Below are positions 34,051 to 44,341 of a DNA stretch of 64,000 nt, piece after piece (position 1 is the stretch's first letter; every line of letters starts with the position of its first letter). The notes beneath the pieces were generated by a model. The model made no database searches. It was not told the DNA's origin and worked only from the letters and a program-made list of their open reading frames with translations. Both the position numbers and the translations under genes were made by a program. Source of the stretch: Torymus aiolomorphi (Eukaryota; Arthropoda; Insecta; Hymenoptera; Torymidae); assembly GCA_036365515.1 (NCBI GenBank), contig CM070873.1:76162529-76226528 (forward strand). Reading direction: 5' to 3'.

Positions 34051-35331
34051 CGAGGGTCATTTGACAAGTACCTAGCCTCACCGCCAGATGGTGCCACTAT
34101 CGCACCAGAAATACACTACATGCAGTATCTTCCTGTAAACGGTTACAAACGAAATTTCAGCCGGATCGGAGTTGTAGTTTATTTTTGAGAGCGTGTGAAA
34201 GCAAATGTGTCCGTTGATTTTTGAAAAAATGGAGAAAGAACAATATCGGTCGGTGATTCGATTCTTGTTTTTGGAAGGGAAATCGCGCAGTGAAATTAAA
34301 GAACGCTTGGATGCAGTGTATGGAGATGCTTCTCCTTCGATGGCGACCGTTAAATTTTGGTATAACGAGTTTCAACGTGGTCGTACGTCGGTTTTTGATG
34401 GTCCACGCCCAGGTGCTCCGAAAACAGCCACTACGGAGGAGAACGTGACAAAAATACACGATATCGTTTTGTCAGACCGCCGATTAAAGGTGCACGAGAT
34501 AGCTGCGATAGTAGGCATCTCAGAAGAACGCGTGTGGCATATCCTACATGAGATTTTAGGCATGAGGAAGCTGTCAGCAAGGTGGGTACCGCGTTTGCTG
34601 ACTGCAGACAACAAGCGCATCCGTGTGACCAGTTCAGAGCAGTGTAATCGCAATCCAAAAGAGTTTTTGCGTCGTTACGTGACCGTCGACGAAACATGGA
34701 TTCACTACTACACTCCAGAGACCAAGGAGCAGTCAAAACAGTGGACCTTACCCGGTGAACCTGCTCCGAAGAAGGCGAAGACGGTCCCGTCGGCCGGAAA
34801 GGTGATGGCCACTGTTTTCTGGGATTCTCAAGGTGTGATTTTTATTGACTATCTGGAGAAGGGCAAAATGGTCACAGGACAGTACTACGCCGAACTATTG
34901 AGCCGATTTGACGCCGTGTTAGAAGAAAAACGGCCCCATTTGTCTAAAAAGAAAGTGCTTTTTCACCACGATAATGCACCGGCTCACACTTCTGCACTCG
35001 CCACGGCTAAATTGGTCGAATTACGCTACGAACTGCTGCCCCATCCACCGTATTCTCCAGATTTGGCTCCGTGCGACTTTTTTTTGTTTCCGAACCTAAA
35101 AAATTCGCTCGCCGGGAAGAGATTCCACTCCAATAACGAAATAATCGCCGCCACGGAGGCCTATTTTGCAAACCAAGAGAAAACATTTTTTTCAACGGGG
35201 TTAAAAAAATTGGAACACCGCTGGACCAAGTGTATTCAACTAAAAGGAGACTACCTTGAAAAATAAATTTTATTTTTTGTAAAATTTTGGTGTTTTCATT
35301 TGTAGGCTAGGTACTTATCAAATGACCCTCG
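34051..35331 (+). mobile_element. Full-length mariner element
   Basis: The ends CGAGGGTCATTTGACAAGTA and (reverse complement) CGAGGGTCATTTGATAAGTA are flanked by TA (34049-34050, 35332-35333). Length 1,281 bp is standard for mariner. It sits inside a subrepeat of the left arm of E. Confidence 0.96.
34205..35266 (+). CDS. mariner transposase, uninterrupted
   Basis: 353 codons from the first ATG, or 345 from the second ATG at 34229, the latter being the usual mariner length. N-terminal helix-turn-helix DNA-binding region (EQYRSVIRFLFLEGKS, VKFWYNEFQRG, GRPGAP-like), the linker motif WVPRLLT, then the catalytic triad: VDETWIHYY, HHDNAPAHTS and YSPDLAPCDFFLF, with exactly 34 residues between the last two Asp (DD34D). 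Between SSEQC and NRNPKEF family members usually have about four more residues (L-x-x-F), so a 12-base in-frame deletion is likely. Transposase binds the TIRs and moves the element by cut and paste at TA. No stop or frameshift. Confidence 0.94.
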   Translation: MCPLIFEKMEKEQYRSVIRFLFLEGKSRSEIKERLDAVYGDASPSMATVKFWYNEFQRGRTSVFDGPRPGAPKTATTEENVTKIHDIVLSDRRLKVHEIAAIVGISEERVWHILHEILGMRKLSARWVPRLLTADNKRIRVTSSEQCNRNPKEFLRRYVTVDETWIHYYTPETKEQSKQWTLPGEPAPKKAKTVPSAGKVMATVFWDSQGVIFIDYLEKGKMVTGQYYAELLSRFDAVLEEKRPHLSKKKVLFHHDNAPAHTSALATAKLVELRYELLPHPPYSPDLAPCDFFLFPNLKNSLAGKRFHSNNEIIAATEAYFANQEKTFFSTGLKKLEHRWTKCIQLKGDYLEK

Positions 35332-35333
35332 TA

Positions 35334-35836
35334 GTTCTTACCATAAGGGTATCAGCCACTATTTTTCCCACTGAAATATCTACCCTTTTTTGGTCTTTTT
35401 TTGTAAGAAAAAAATTCAAAATCAGCTGAAAAATAGAAAAGATATTTTCGTCAATTGAATACAAAAATAAGTTGACGTGCTCTAAATTATTTTTCAAATC
35501 ATCCTTCAAATGGAAAAATCAGCCTCGCATAAAAGGTTCGCGATATATTCCAAGTTCTAATTGCCACAAAGATTGCACCCCCTGATTTTACACTGAGAAT
35601 TTTACCCTTTTTCATGTATAAATATCTACCAAAGCCTATATATATATGAGTCTATATATCTCTCTATATTATATAGATGTAAGCATTTTTTGGGGTTCGC
35701 TCCTCCTCCCCTCTATCGCCGCTCCTCCGCCGCTCCTCCACCCCTGCTCAACCACTCTATAACCTGTTCTTTTCCCTTTCTCCTGCTTTCCTCCTACCCT
35801 CCTTATTGCTTTCTAATAAATGTATATACATAATAT
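35334..35836. other. Rest of E left arm and spacer
   Basis: To about 35620 this continues the arm subrepeat interrupted by the mariner. The remainder has a CTCCTCC-rich stretch (35700-35810) and no gene. Confidence 0.6.
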
Positions 35837-35842
35837 ATACAG

Positions 35843-36050
35843 TCAAACCTCTTTATAACGAACCTCCATATAACGAATTCCTCTATATAACGAATTTTTT
35901 TTCGTTCCCCTTGAGAAAACCTCTATATTACGAATTTTTTACGGTAAAAACGAGACCTCTATATAACGAATTTGAAATCGTCCCCGAAACCTGCCCGAAA
36001 CCTCTGTATAACGAATTCTTACGTTCACTTACCTCTATATAACGAATTTC
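35843..36050 (+). repeat. Subterminal motif array of the Tigger element
   Basis: Variants of ACCTCTATATAACGAATTT occur about seven times in the first 210 bases and about three times at the right end (37690-37765). They may be transposase-binding sites, as in pogo/Tigger relatives; that role is inferred. Confidence 0.85.
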
Positions 36051-36093
36051 TGATTTCTGATATCAGTCAGTAAGTGACAGTTGTTGAGTTCAC

Positions 36094-37668
36094 AATGAGT
36101 TCCAATACAAGAAAGGTAATTAGCTTAGAAGCTAAAAAGAAAATTATTGAAGCAGTTGAGAAAGGTGACAAATCAAAAAAAAAATTGCAGAGGAGTTTGA
36201 CATTCCTTCGAGTACTCTATCAACTATTCTTAAAAAGAAAGATAATATTCTGAAAGAATTGTCGAAAGGATTCAATCCAAGCAGGAAAAGAAAGGAGAAG
36301 CCGAGTATGACGAAGTCGAACAGTGTTTATGTGTGTGGTTTAAGCAAGCGCGTGATCAAAACATCAGCATTAGCGGCCCGATTGTACAAGAAAAGGCAGA
36401 ATTTTATGCTAAGAGTTTGAATTGCAACTTTCGAGCTAGTAATGGGTGGTTGGAGAAGTTTAAAAGTAGGAATGATATTGTTTTTAAGAAACTTTGTGGT
36501 GAAAGTAATAACGTAAATGTTGAGACTTGCAATACTTGGGTACATACACTAAAAGAACTTATTAACAGATATGACGCAAGAAACATTTTAATGCAGATGA
36601 AACTGGACTGTTTTACAAGTGTTTGCCCAATGGAACTCTACAATTTAAAAATGAAAAGTGTCATGGAGGAAAGTTTAGTATAGAACGAGTAACAGTATTA
36701 CTTTGTGCGAATATGACCGGATTAGAAAAACTGAAACCGTTAGTTTTAGGTAAATCAAAAAATCCGAGATGCTTTAAAGAAGTTAAAAGTCTTCCTGTCG
36801 AGTACGACGCGAATAAGAAAGCTTGAATGACAAGTGAAATATTCACGAATTGGCTGAATAAATTGGATTTGCAAATGAAAAAGGAAAAAAGAAAGATTTT
36901 GTTGTTTATTGATAATTGCGCTGCACATAACACTTCAAAGAAATTTGACAACATCGAACTACAGTTTTTACCGCCAAATACAACTGCAAAATTACAGCCT
37001 CTAGATCAAGGAATCATTAAAGTTTTTAAAGGTTTATACAGGCAATTAGTTGTTAAACAAATGTTAGATGACATGGAAAGTGCAAAGAAAACTTCTATTA
37101 CGGTGCTGGATGCAATAAGGATGATAGAAAGATCTTGGAGGAATGTCAAAATTGAAACGATTCAAAATTGCTTCAAAACATGTGAATTTTCAATAGAAAT
37201 CTCGAACGATCTAAACATTAGCCAAGAAGTTGCTATAGATCATCAAGCATGGCAACAAGTTTCTGATCAAGCTATAAGCTATGAAGAGTTTGTAAACATT
37301 GACGAAGACGTATTGGTTTCAGAATTTCTGTCAGATTCAGAGATATTATTGACTTGTACATGTATATTTTGATAGAATACATTAGTATTCTATTTCTTAG
37401 GATTAATTTCAATCAATTCGTGTTTGTTACAGACCAGAAAAACAATGATGACGATTCTGATATAGACGACGAACGTGTGTGCAATATTAACGTGAGCAAG
37501 AGAGAAGCTAGAGCTGCAATTTCAAATTTGCGAACATACGTAGAAAAATGTGCTAATGTAGATGATTCTATTTTTTCTGCTATTGTAAAATTAGAAAACT
37601 TGATTGATGTTCAAATAACTGATACTGATGTTCAGCGTAAAGTAACTGATTATTTCGTCAAAATGTAA
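36094..37668 (+). pseudogene. Tigger/pogo transposase pseudogene
   Basis: It starts at ATG 36094 with a CENP-B/psq-type helix-turn-helix (KVISLEAKKKIIEAVEKG). An A-run frameshift follows near 36178, then AEEFDIPSSTLSTILKKK, then the second CENP-B-like domain (ISGPIVQEKAEFYAK, NGWLEKFKSRN). The DDE core reads NADETGLFYKCLPNGT (after a one-T deletion near 36586), RVTVLLCANMTG, then a TGA at 36824-36826 where relatives have Trp, then TSEIFTNWL, LLFIDNCAAH, LPPNTTAKLQPLDQGII. At least three frameshifts (A-run, near 36300, T-run) and one stop. A 77-base GT…AG segment near the 3' end may be an intron. Confidence 0.9.
37356..37432 (+). other. Candidate 77-bp intron in Tigger transposase
   Basis: GT at 37356-37357, TTTGTTACAG acceptor ending at 37432. 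Skipping it joins SEILLT to QKNNDDDSDIDDER in frame; reading through gives a stop after CTCIF. Confidence 0.5.
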
Positions 37669-37772
37669 ATTACCGTATCTGTGAAAATAAAGCAACCTCT
37701 TTATAACGAAAACCTCTATATAACGAATTTTTCAGCGTTCCCCTTCAATTTCGTTATAACGAGGTTTGACTG

Positions 37773-37989
37773 TAGTATATATTTAGTTTTCCTGATAGCT
37801 ACGTCATTTTTTTTCTTTTTTTTGTTTTTCCGAGGTACTTCCACTTACAAGAGCGCTTATTTCTACTCTATCTATAATAAATCTATGAGGATTAGCGCTC
37901 TTGGCCTCAAGGTGAATCTCAATAGATTCCTCGATCTGTTATATATAATTCATATATGAATTCAACCATTCGATGAAGTAACGCACAAT
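37773..37989. other. Short unassigned spacer
   Basis: It contains an imperfect inverted pair AAGAGCGCT … AGCGCTCTT (37847-37903). No gene. Confidence 0.4.
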
Positions 37990-39095
37990 ACAAGCTTACA
38001 ACGAGGAAAATTATAAATTTGAAAAATGCTTAGATTTTTAATTTAAATTCAAAATCTCGGATCTAATATGGCGGTAAAAAAATCGCAAAAAAATCGGCGC
38101 AAAAATCTTAGATTTTGCTTAGAATTAGTATACAGAGGTTTTCGAGATCCCTGATCAAAATTTTGTTTTTAGACTTTCGAAATTCAAAATGGCGGATGCA
38201 ATATGGAGGTTAAAAGTTTGAAAACAGCTTAGGTATTTCTAGAAATTGGAATACAGGGGTTTTCGAGGTCACTGATCACGATCTTGCTATCAGACTTTCG
38301 AAATTCCAAATGGCGATCAAGAGTTCAAGGGAAGCTTAGATTTTGCTTAAAATTAGTATACAGAGGTTTTCGAGGCTGCTGATCAGGATTTTCCTATTAG
38401 ACTTTGGAAATTCAAAATGGTGGATACAATATGGCAATAAAAAGTAAGAAAAAAGCATAAATTGTGTTCAAAATTGGTATACAGGAGTTTTCGAAGTTCC
38501 GGATCATGATTTTGATATCAGAGTTTCAACATTCAAAATGGTGGATCTAATATGGCGGTTCAATATTCTAAAAAAGCTTAGGTTTTTCTCGAAATTGGAG
38601 TATAGGGATATTCGAGATCACTATCATGACCTTGCTATCAGACTTTCGAAATTCAAAGTGTTCGTCAAAAATCGAAGGAAGCTTAGATTTTGCTTAAAAT
38701 TAGTATACAGGGGTTTCCGAGGTCGCTGATCAAGATTTTGTTATTCGACTTCCGAAATTCAAAACGGCGGTACCAATATTGCCGTTGAAAATTCGAAGAA
38801 AGCTTAGATTTGACTGAAAATCGGAATACAGGGGTTTTCGAAGTCGCTGATCCCCGTCTTGCTATCAGACTTTCGTAATTCAACATGACGGTCAAAAGTT
38901 CGAAGGAAGCATTTTGCTTGAAATTTGTATACAGGGGTTTTCAAGGTCTATGATAAAGAATTTGCTATTGGACTTCTGAAATTCAAAATGGTGAATCCAA
39001 TATGGTGGTTAAAAGTTCGGAAAAAGCTTAGATTTTGTTCAAAATTGGTTGGTATGCAGACGTTTTCAAGGGTGCTGATCAATATTTGGCTATTA
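37990..39095. repeat. Satellite-like tandem array, alternating unit lengths
   Basis: About eight to nine diverged monomers with the core GTATACAGGGGTTTTCGAGG, CTATCAGACTTTCGAAATTC and GCTTAGATTTTG. Longer monomers (~120-130 bases) carry an extra GGATCCAATATGGCGGTT-like segment missing from shorter ones (~100-105). Order is roughly long, short, long, long, short, long, short, long. Identity between neighbours is about 70-80%. Non-coding. Confidence 0.88.
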
Positions 39096-39414
39096 GTAAT
39101 TTTTTACTGAAAAACCGCCGTGTTGGTTTATGGAACTGTCCAAATGTAATTTAGACCTCACCATTCAAAAGAGCACACTCGTAATTAGTGAAATTGGTTT
39201 TGAAGTCAATATTGTTTTTTTTCCTGTTGAAAACATATACTTGAAATTAGAAGTTATTGGTGATATTCAAGAAAATGAGAAGATCAATAATACAAAAGGC
39301 ACATCAGGTAGTTTAAAATTTATTCAATTTCTTTACTTCCTTCAATAGAAGCTCATACAACTTTAATGGTTTCCAAAATTTTATAGTGACGTAGTCAGTA
39401 GATTACCCTACTAA

Positions 39415-39790
39415 AAAAGCTCAGCTGATTATCAGCTGATTATCAGTTGATAATCAGGTGAAAATCATGCCAAAACGTCAGCTGTTTATCAGCTGATTTT
39501 CACCTGAAAATCCGGTTGATATTATAATTTATTATTATTATTATTTATTATTGTGAAATATAGTTATCGTTCATTTACTTGAATCTATACGATTAACTAA
39601 TGTGTTTAAAATAATGTACACAGAGGCAAAGATTTGAATTATTTGTCATAATTTAGGAATGTAAAATATGAAAATTTAAATTTAACAATAATAAATGATA
39701 ATAATAATTAATAATAAATGAAAATATCAACAGGATTTTCAGGTCAAAATCAGCTGATTATCAGCTGATATGTACCTGAAAATTATATAT
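39415..39790. mobile_element. MITE with ATCAGCTG-rich ends
   Basis: CAGCTGATTATCAGCTGATT occurs in the left end and inverted or palindromic in the right end (AATCAGCTGATTATCAGCTG near 39748). TTTCAGGTGAAAATC and its complement lie inside. The interior is a TTA-rich simple sequence. It is non-coding. Confidence 0.7.
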
Positions 39791-39829
39791 ATATATATAT
39801 ATTTAATTTTAAAGAGAGAATGTTTTACT

Positions 39830-40286
39830 TTATGTTAAATAGATGCCAAAAAGATTTCATAGAGAGCAGTGACACATCCATAGAATCATAGTTTATGTGT
39901 TTTTAAGGAATTTTTATTTGCAAAATGTGTATCCCGCTATCCATTTTGGAAAGTCATTAATAAAAATTAATTGAAAAGTCTCTAAAATGTATGTCGCGGT
40001 ACAATCGCTCATAGTAAACTCACTCATAGAATTTTGTCTACAAAATATCATGATGTTAAATTCCATCTATACTCTCTCAGGCTAGACAAAATATTCTGTA
40101 TTAAAATTTTATTATGAGTTATAATTTTACATTAGAAAGATTACTCAATTTGTTTCATAGTAGATTATCAATTAGCACCTGGAGTATATCGCGAACCCTT
40201 TGCGCGGGGCTGATTTTTCCATTTGAAGGGTGGTTTGAAAAATAATTTAGACTCAATATCTTATCTATTTTTCAGCTGATTTTGGA
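39830..40286. repeat. Right arm of E, inner part
   Basis: Inverted relative to 33600-35560: it contains AATTAGCACCTGGAGTATAT, GCTGATTTTTCCATTTGAAG and CTATTTTTCAGCTGATTTTG. Similarity stops at about 40286, where later insertions begin, and resumes at 43987. Confidence 0.75.
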
Positions 40287-41620
40287 TTGCTTCCTCCTAG
40301 AGGAAGCTTTGTGATAGTAAAAAAAAAAGTTTTGGAGAAAGTGTGTTAGAAACGTTGTTTAGCACATTCGGAGTCGAAATACACTATTTTAAAAAAATGT
40401 CCGTATGGATGTGTGTATGTGTGTGTTTGTGCGCGTGTGTATTTGCGCGTGTGCACGTGCGTGCGCGCGCGCGTGTGTGTGTGTATGTGTATGTCCGTAT
40501 TCGCGGATATCTCATGATCTACTCGACCGATTTTAACCAGATAGGTGTCATTTTTTTGCATTTTGCTTTTTATCAATTTCGATTTTCTTTTTTTTTTATA
40601 GCCATACTTCAATTTTGAAAATTTTTATTTTCGTATTTTTAAATATATAGAACTAATATTCTTAATATATTATGAATGCACTTTATGCAGGATAAAGTTC
40701 TCTACATTTAAATAAAAAGTCGATAGCTATATTCTGTCATAAGTTGTTCATGAAAACGTCAATTTTTGAAAATAGGTTATATTTCGAAATTGAAAACAGA
40801 TATTGACATGAGTATTTTTTTGGTTAAAAAGAATATTGAGTACTATAATTTTAAAAAAAAACATGTTTTTTTATTGATTATTTTTTTAGAAGAAAATAAT
40901 TTTTAAAAAAGCGATTGTTTTGTCTTTGCATAACTAGAGTAAAATTTACTTAATCGCTTTGAAATTCCGTGTAGGGGTAGATTTTATATACGAATCGAGT
41001 CCTTTCTTTGGGCAAAAGGATTGGTCCATAAATTTCAGAGATATTTGACGTTAAAATTTTTTGAACTTTTTTTAAATCGTAATTTTTCGAGAACAGATCG
41101 ATGGATTATCCTGAAATTTATAGACGAATTTGCATTTGAGATAGGCGATATCTGTGAAAAATTTGATCATAATTGATGGATTATTTTCAAAGATATTTAA
41201 GATTGAAAATTTTCAAAATTTTTTGAACAGTTTTTTGAAATTGCAATTTATTGAGAATGGTTTGTTTTTATATATAATTTAAATATTTTAATTATTCTTA
41301 CGTGTGGATTATTTTATTTTAATTATATATTGGACAAATTTTAGAAGTAAAAAGTTTGGTTATTATGCATTAATTATTATCTATTTCTTCTAAAAATAAA
41401 GTAAAGTAAAGGTTATTTAGGAATTTTGAAAGGTTTTGACAGTAATATTACAATCAATTATTTTATTTTATTTTTATACATAATTTAAAAAAAAATCATA
41501 CCTATTATTTTATTCATATTTTATACATTATTTAAAAATTAATACTTTTTAATCTTCATAAATGAATTTAATTATAATTATGTCATAAATTGAAAATATT
41601 AAGAAACGATGGTGAGGGTC
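40287..41620. other. Unassigned insertion with TG-rich tract
   Basis: A TG/GC-rich simple tract at about 40403-40495 is followed by ATCTCATGATCTACTCGACC, similar in kind to the dispersed repeats near 21530 and 56800. The rest is AT-rich with no recognised gene. Confidence 0.5.
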
Positions 41621-41660
41621 AACCCAGGATGTAAAAAATCACAACTCAAAGTTTCATTCT

Positions 41661-41710
41661 AAAATCACAACGTTTCGCTAGTCTGCTTTTCTAGCCTCTT
41701 CAGGTGAACA
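41661..41710 (-). ncRNA. Hammerhead-ribozyme-like core
   Basis: The minus strand reads UCAC-CUGAAGA-GGCUAG … CUAGC-GAAA-CGUU-GUGA. CUGANGA and GAAA are the hammerhead core boxes. GCUAG/CUAGC pairs as helix II and UCAC/GUGA could pair as helix I; helix III would be minimal. Hammerheads are known in terminal repeats of Penelope-like elements. Activity is not shown. Confidence 0.45.
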
Positions 41711-41918
41711 TTTATTACACTACATAACAAAAAGTAAAAACAATATAATCGCAACATGGTCATTTATCGTTGTACACATATGAAAAATCAAATAAAATTA
41801 CATACATTACATAAATCGTTAACAGATATTTTAAGAGCCGAAGCTCTGTGTCAGAACCTCTATACTATATATTGTTAAGTTAGGCAAAGATAGAACGGAC
41901 AAATGGAATGAGACTAGT

Positions 41919-42299
41919 GTGATCTATAAATTTAACTGTGAGAAATGTAATAGCGTATATGTAGGCGAAACAAAAAGATGCTTGAAAACGAGAATCAATG
42001 AGCACAAAAAATCTGTAATAGATGGATTAAAATTAGACCCCCATAAATTACTTCCTGTTCCACAACATATCAAAAAAAATCCTACACACAATTTTGATTG
42101 GGCCAACACATTAATATTAGATAGAGAATGTAATAGGGAAAAACGACTTATATCTGAAATGCTACATATAAATTGGATTGATAACACAATTAACAGACAG
42201 GAAGACACGCAATTTTTAAACAGTCAGTATAAAAGATTGAAGAGAATTTTGAATAAATTTGATATTAAATGGAAGAAAAATCATCTTGCTACACTATAG
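41919..42299 (+). CDS. Penelope-like GIY-YIG endonuclease fragment
   Basis: The open frame contains VIYKFNCEKCNSVYVGETKR: the GIY-YIG core preceded by the C-x-x-C pair typical of Penelope-like elements. R-x-x-EHK follows, then NTLILDRECNREKRLISEML and the conserved NRQED close to the C-terminus. Codons upstream of the first ATG (WNETSV) also fit the family, so the true frame begins further 5' and has lost the reverse transcriptase. It is not the same family as element 1 at the sequence level. Confidence 0.82.
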   Translation: MIYKFNCEKCNSVYVGETKRCLKTRINEHKKSVIDGLKLDPHKLLPVPQHIKKNPTHNFDWANTLILDRECNREKRLISEMLHINWIDNTINRQEDTQFLNSQYKRLKRILNKFDIKWKKNHLATL

Positions 42300-42515
42300 C
42301 TATGATAAGCACGCCAGTTTTCATCGTTTATACATTTATAATGTGTTTTGATTCGTAGTCAAGCATTGGTTTGTTTATGTTTTCTTAGAAATCGAGAGTT
42401 ATATATCTAATTCTCAGTGTAATAGTCGTCGGCGGCGATGTAGTCTGTATAGAGGTTCTGACACAGAGCTTCGGCTCTTAAAATATCTGTTAACGATTTA
42501 TGTAATGTATGTAAT

Positions 42516-43986
42516 TTTCAACAAAAAAAATCAAGCGATGTCATATCAGGTGATCGAGCAGGCCAAGAAACTGGATCTGCTCGTCCTATCCATCTTTGCG
42601 GATACATGTTATTCAAAAAGTCCCGCACGATTCGTGCATAATGCAGCCCTGCACCATTCTTTGTCTCGTTGCCAAATCAACATTTTCAAGCATACCAGGT
42701 AAGTTCTCACTAAGCATCTCTCGAAAAATAGCTCCTGTTACATTTCTATCAAAAGGTATGGGTCAATTAGATAACCATTCACGATGCCACACCAGACCAT
42801 TAGACTCCAACGGTGTTGGTTATCAACTTGTCAATACCAATGAGAATTAACCTCTGAGTAATAATGGCAATTTTGTCTATTAAGTTCGCCGTTATTTTTG
42901 AAAGTAGCTTCATCGCTAAACATTACGAACCTAAAGAAATCATGGTCCTCCTCAATTTTTCGTAAAGCCCAATTACAAAAGTTTAAACGCTCTTGATGAT
43001 CATTGGGAGTTAAGGCTTGCACTAATACTATGTGATATGTGTGGAATTTCACTTTTTTGATAATTCTTAAAACAGTTTTAAAGGGAATACCTGACTTTCT
43101 TGAAATGATTCGACAACTTGTGTGCGGATTTAGGTGAATGTAAGCTAAAATTACAAGAACACGTGTATCATTTTCGTCGTATACACAACTTGGACGTTGT
43201 CGACTTAAGTGGCCATTCTGAGCTCTCAACGTTAGTCTTTGAATGGTTTTGTCATTAGGATGTCGCCGATCTGGATAACGCTCTGCATATCGTCTAGCAG
43301 CAGCTCGGTAACTACCATGACATTCACCGAAAATTATCAACATATCAACAATTTCAGCTGGTGGGTAGTCTACCATAATTTTTGACAAAAAATTTCTGTT
43401 AAATTGGAAGCAAAATGAAAAATTATAATTAAAACTTAAGAATAAATTATTGAACTGTGGACAATAAAGAGCGGAGACTCCACAAAATAATGTATGTCTG
43501 TCGTATTAACTGAATGCGCAAACTGCTCCTTTAATTTAAGTTTTAAGTGACTTTCACTTGAGATTAAGTTCGCAAGCAGAAATCATATCACCAGTGGTCA
43601 CCTTAGATAAAAGTTGGTTATTGATAATTATTAGAAGATACTTAAGATGAAAGTTTGTGATTAATGGTTGAATGCATAGTTTTTGAAATGGATACATTGA
43701 TCAATTTAAGCATTAGAATGACCTTAAATATTAAATTTCAAATTAGGGTCAAGGTTATATTTGAACGTAAAATTTGCCGCTCTTTCCATTTCCGGGTCAA
43801 AAGTGGGGGGTTCCTATGCAAAAAATCGATTTGATCTTCAAATGACCTTGATCCTTGACCTCAAGGTCAAAGTGAAGGTCATTATCAGTTGGCCTCCGTA
43901 CCCAACAACTTTTGTTTGAATAATTTTTTTCTAGGAGACGCCGTTTTTTAAATTTTCGGGTGCGTCAATTAAAATGACACACCCTG
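42516..43986 (-). mobile_element. Tc1/mariner-clan element, 3' end lost
   Basis: On the minus strand the 5' end reads CAGGGTGTGTCATTTTAATT, flanked by TA (43987-43988). A transposase pseudogene follows and is cut off near 42516 by the Penelope-like fragment. It is inserted in the right arm of E. Confidence 0.78.
42519..43388 (-). pseudogene. Tc1/mariner-clan transposase pseudogene
   Basis: From ATG 43388: VDYPPAEIVDMLIIFGECHG and AERYPDRRHPNDKTI, a helix-turn-helix N-terminal domain common in arthropod mariner-clan transposases. Then ISRKSGIPFKTVLRI, FCNWALRKIEED and the first catalytic block MFSDEATFKNNG, then NCHYYSEVNSHWY followed by TGA, where relatives read on. Downstream, the same frame gives WSLMVWCGIVNGYLIDPYLF. 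In another frame KNGAGLH stands where QDGAPxH is expected (second Asp changed), then RDFLNNMYPQRWIGR and SPDMTSLDFF (third Asp). One stop, one frameshift and truncation. Confidence 0.85.
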
Positions 43987-44297
43987 TATATAGGCATAGG
44001 AAAGTGAGATTTTTCATTGAAAAAAATAGGAGTTGCAACCCTTATGGTCCGAACTTCTTGAGTTAGTCATGTATTTACATGAGAAGTGAAATGAAATTTG
44101 TTTTATTGCGAAATATCAATTAGCACCTGAGATATATTGAAAAATCCATTTTTTGGGGTGATATTTGAGGGTAGTTTTCACCCCCTCAAAGCGTTTTCCG
44201 CCGATAAAAAAAAACAGGTGTCTCTTATTTTTTTATGAACTACAACATATTAAAAGATTATTGAAATCGGTGAGGTCGGGTTGGGGGAGTTTGCTTG
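43987..44297. repeat. Right arm of E, terminal part
   Basis: Inverted copy of 33215-33520 at about 85% identity, ending GGGGGAGTTTGCTTG. Confidence 0.88.
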
Positions 44298-44341
44298 TAA
44301 GAATCAGCACTTATTTCTAAGAAATAAGCGCTGTTTCTCAT
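44298..44341 (-). pseudogene. First codons of the LINE ORF1 split by E
   Basis: The minus strand opens at ATG (44341-44339) and reads MRNSAYFLEISADS to the border of E. If E and one copy of its 3-bp flank are removed, the frame continues directly into the ORF1 segment starting at 33214. Confidence 0.6.

Larger units (their letters stand above)
35840..37772 (+). mobile_element. Tigger/pogo-type element, decayed
   Basis: The ends CAGTCAAACCTCTTTATAAC and (reverse complement) CAGTCAAACCTCGTTATAAC are flanked by TA (35838-35839, 37773-37774). It carries one decayed transposase gene. The motif CCTCTATATAACGAATTT is repeated inward from both ends. Confidence 0.93.
41640..42515 (+). mobile_element. 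Penelope-like element 2, 5'-truncated
   Basis: A GIY-YIG ORF lies between inverted copies of GAGCCGAAGCTCTGTGTCAG (41850-41870 and 42447-42470; shared stretch about 60-65 bases, with ACATAAATCGTTAACAGATA). The left copy continues outward through a hammerhead-like motif; the right copy stops at about 42513. The reverse transcriptase is missing. It interrupts the Tc1/mariner-clan relic on its right. Confidence 0.75.
33215..44297. mobile_element. Long-TIR element E (11.1 kb, heavily nested)
   Basis: Inverted ends CAAAGAAACTCCCCTAAGCC and (reverse complement) CAAGCAAACTCCCCCAACCC continue as matching arms: AAAAGATTATTGAAA, GATATTTGAGGGTAGTTTT, and a ~300-base subrepeat that repeats along each arm. 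Flanks are TCA (33212-33214) and TAA (44298-44300), a candidate 3-bp TNA duplication. The same end sequence type bounds element F. Removing E joins two halves of a LINE ORF1 in one frame, which supports the borders. Later insertions inside E are a mariner, a Tigger, a Penelope-like fragment and a Tc1/mariner-clan relic. No transposase of E's own was recognised. Confidence 0.8.
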
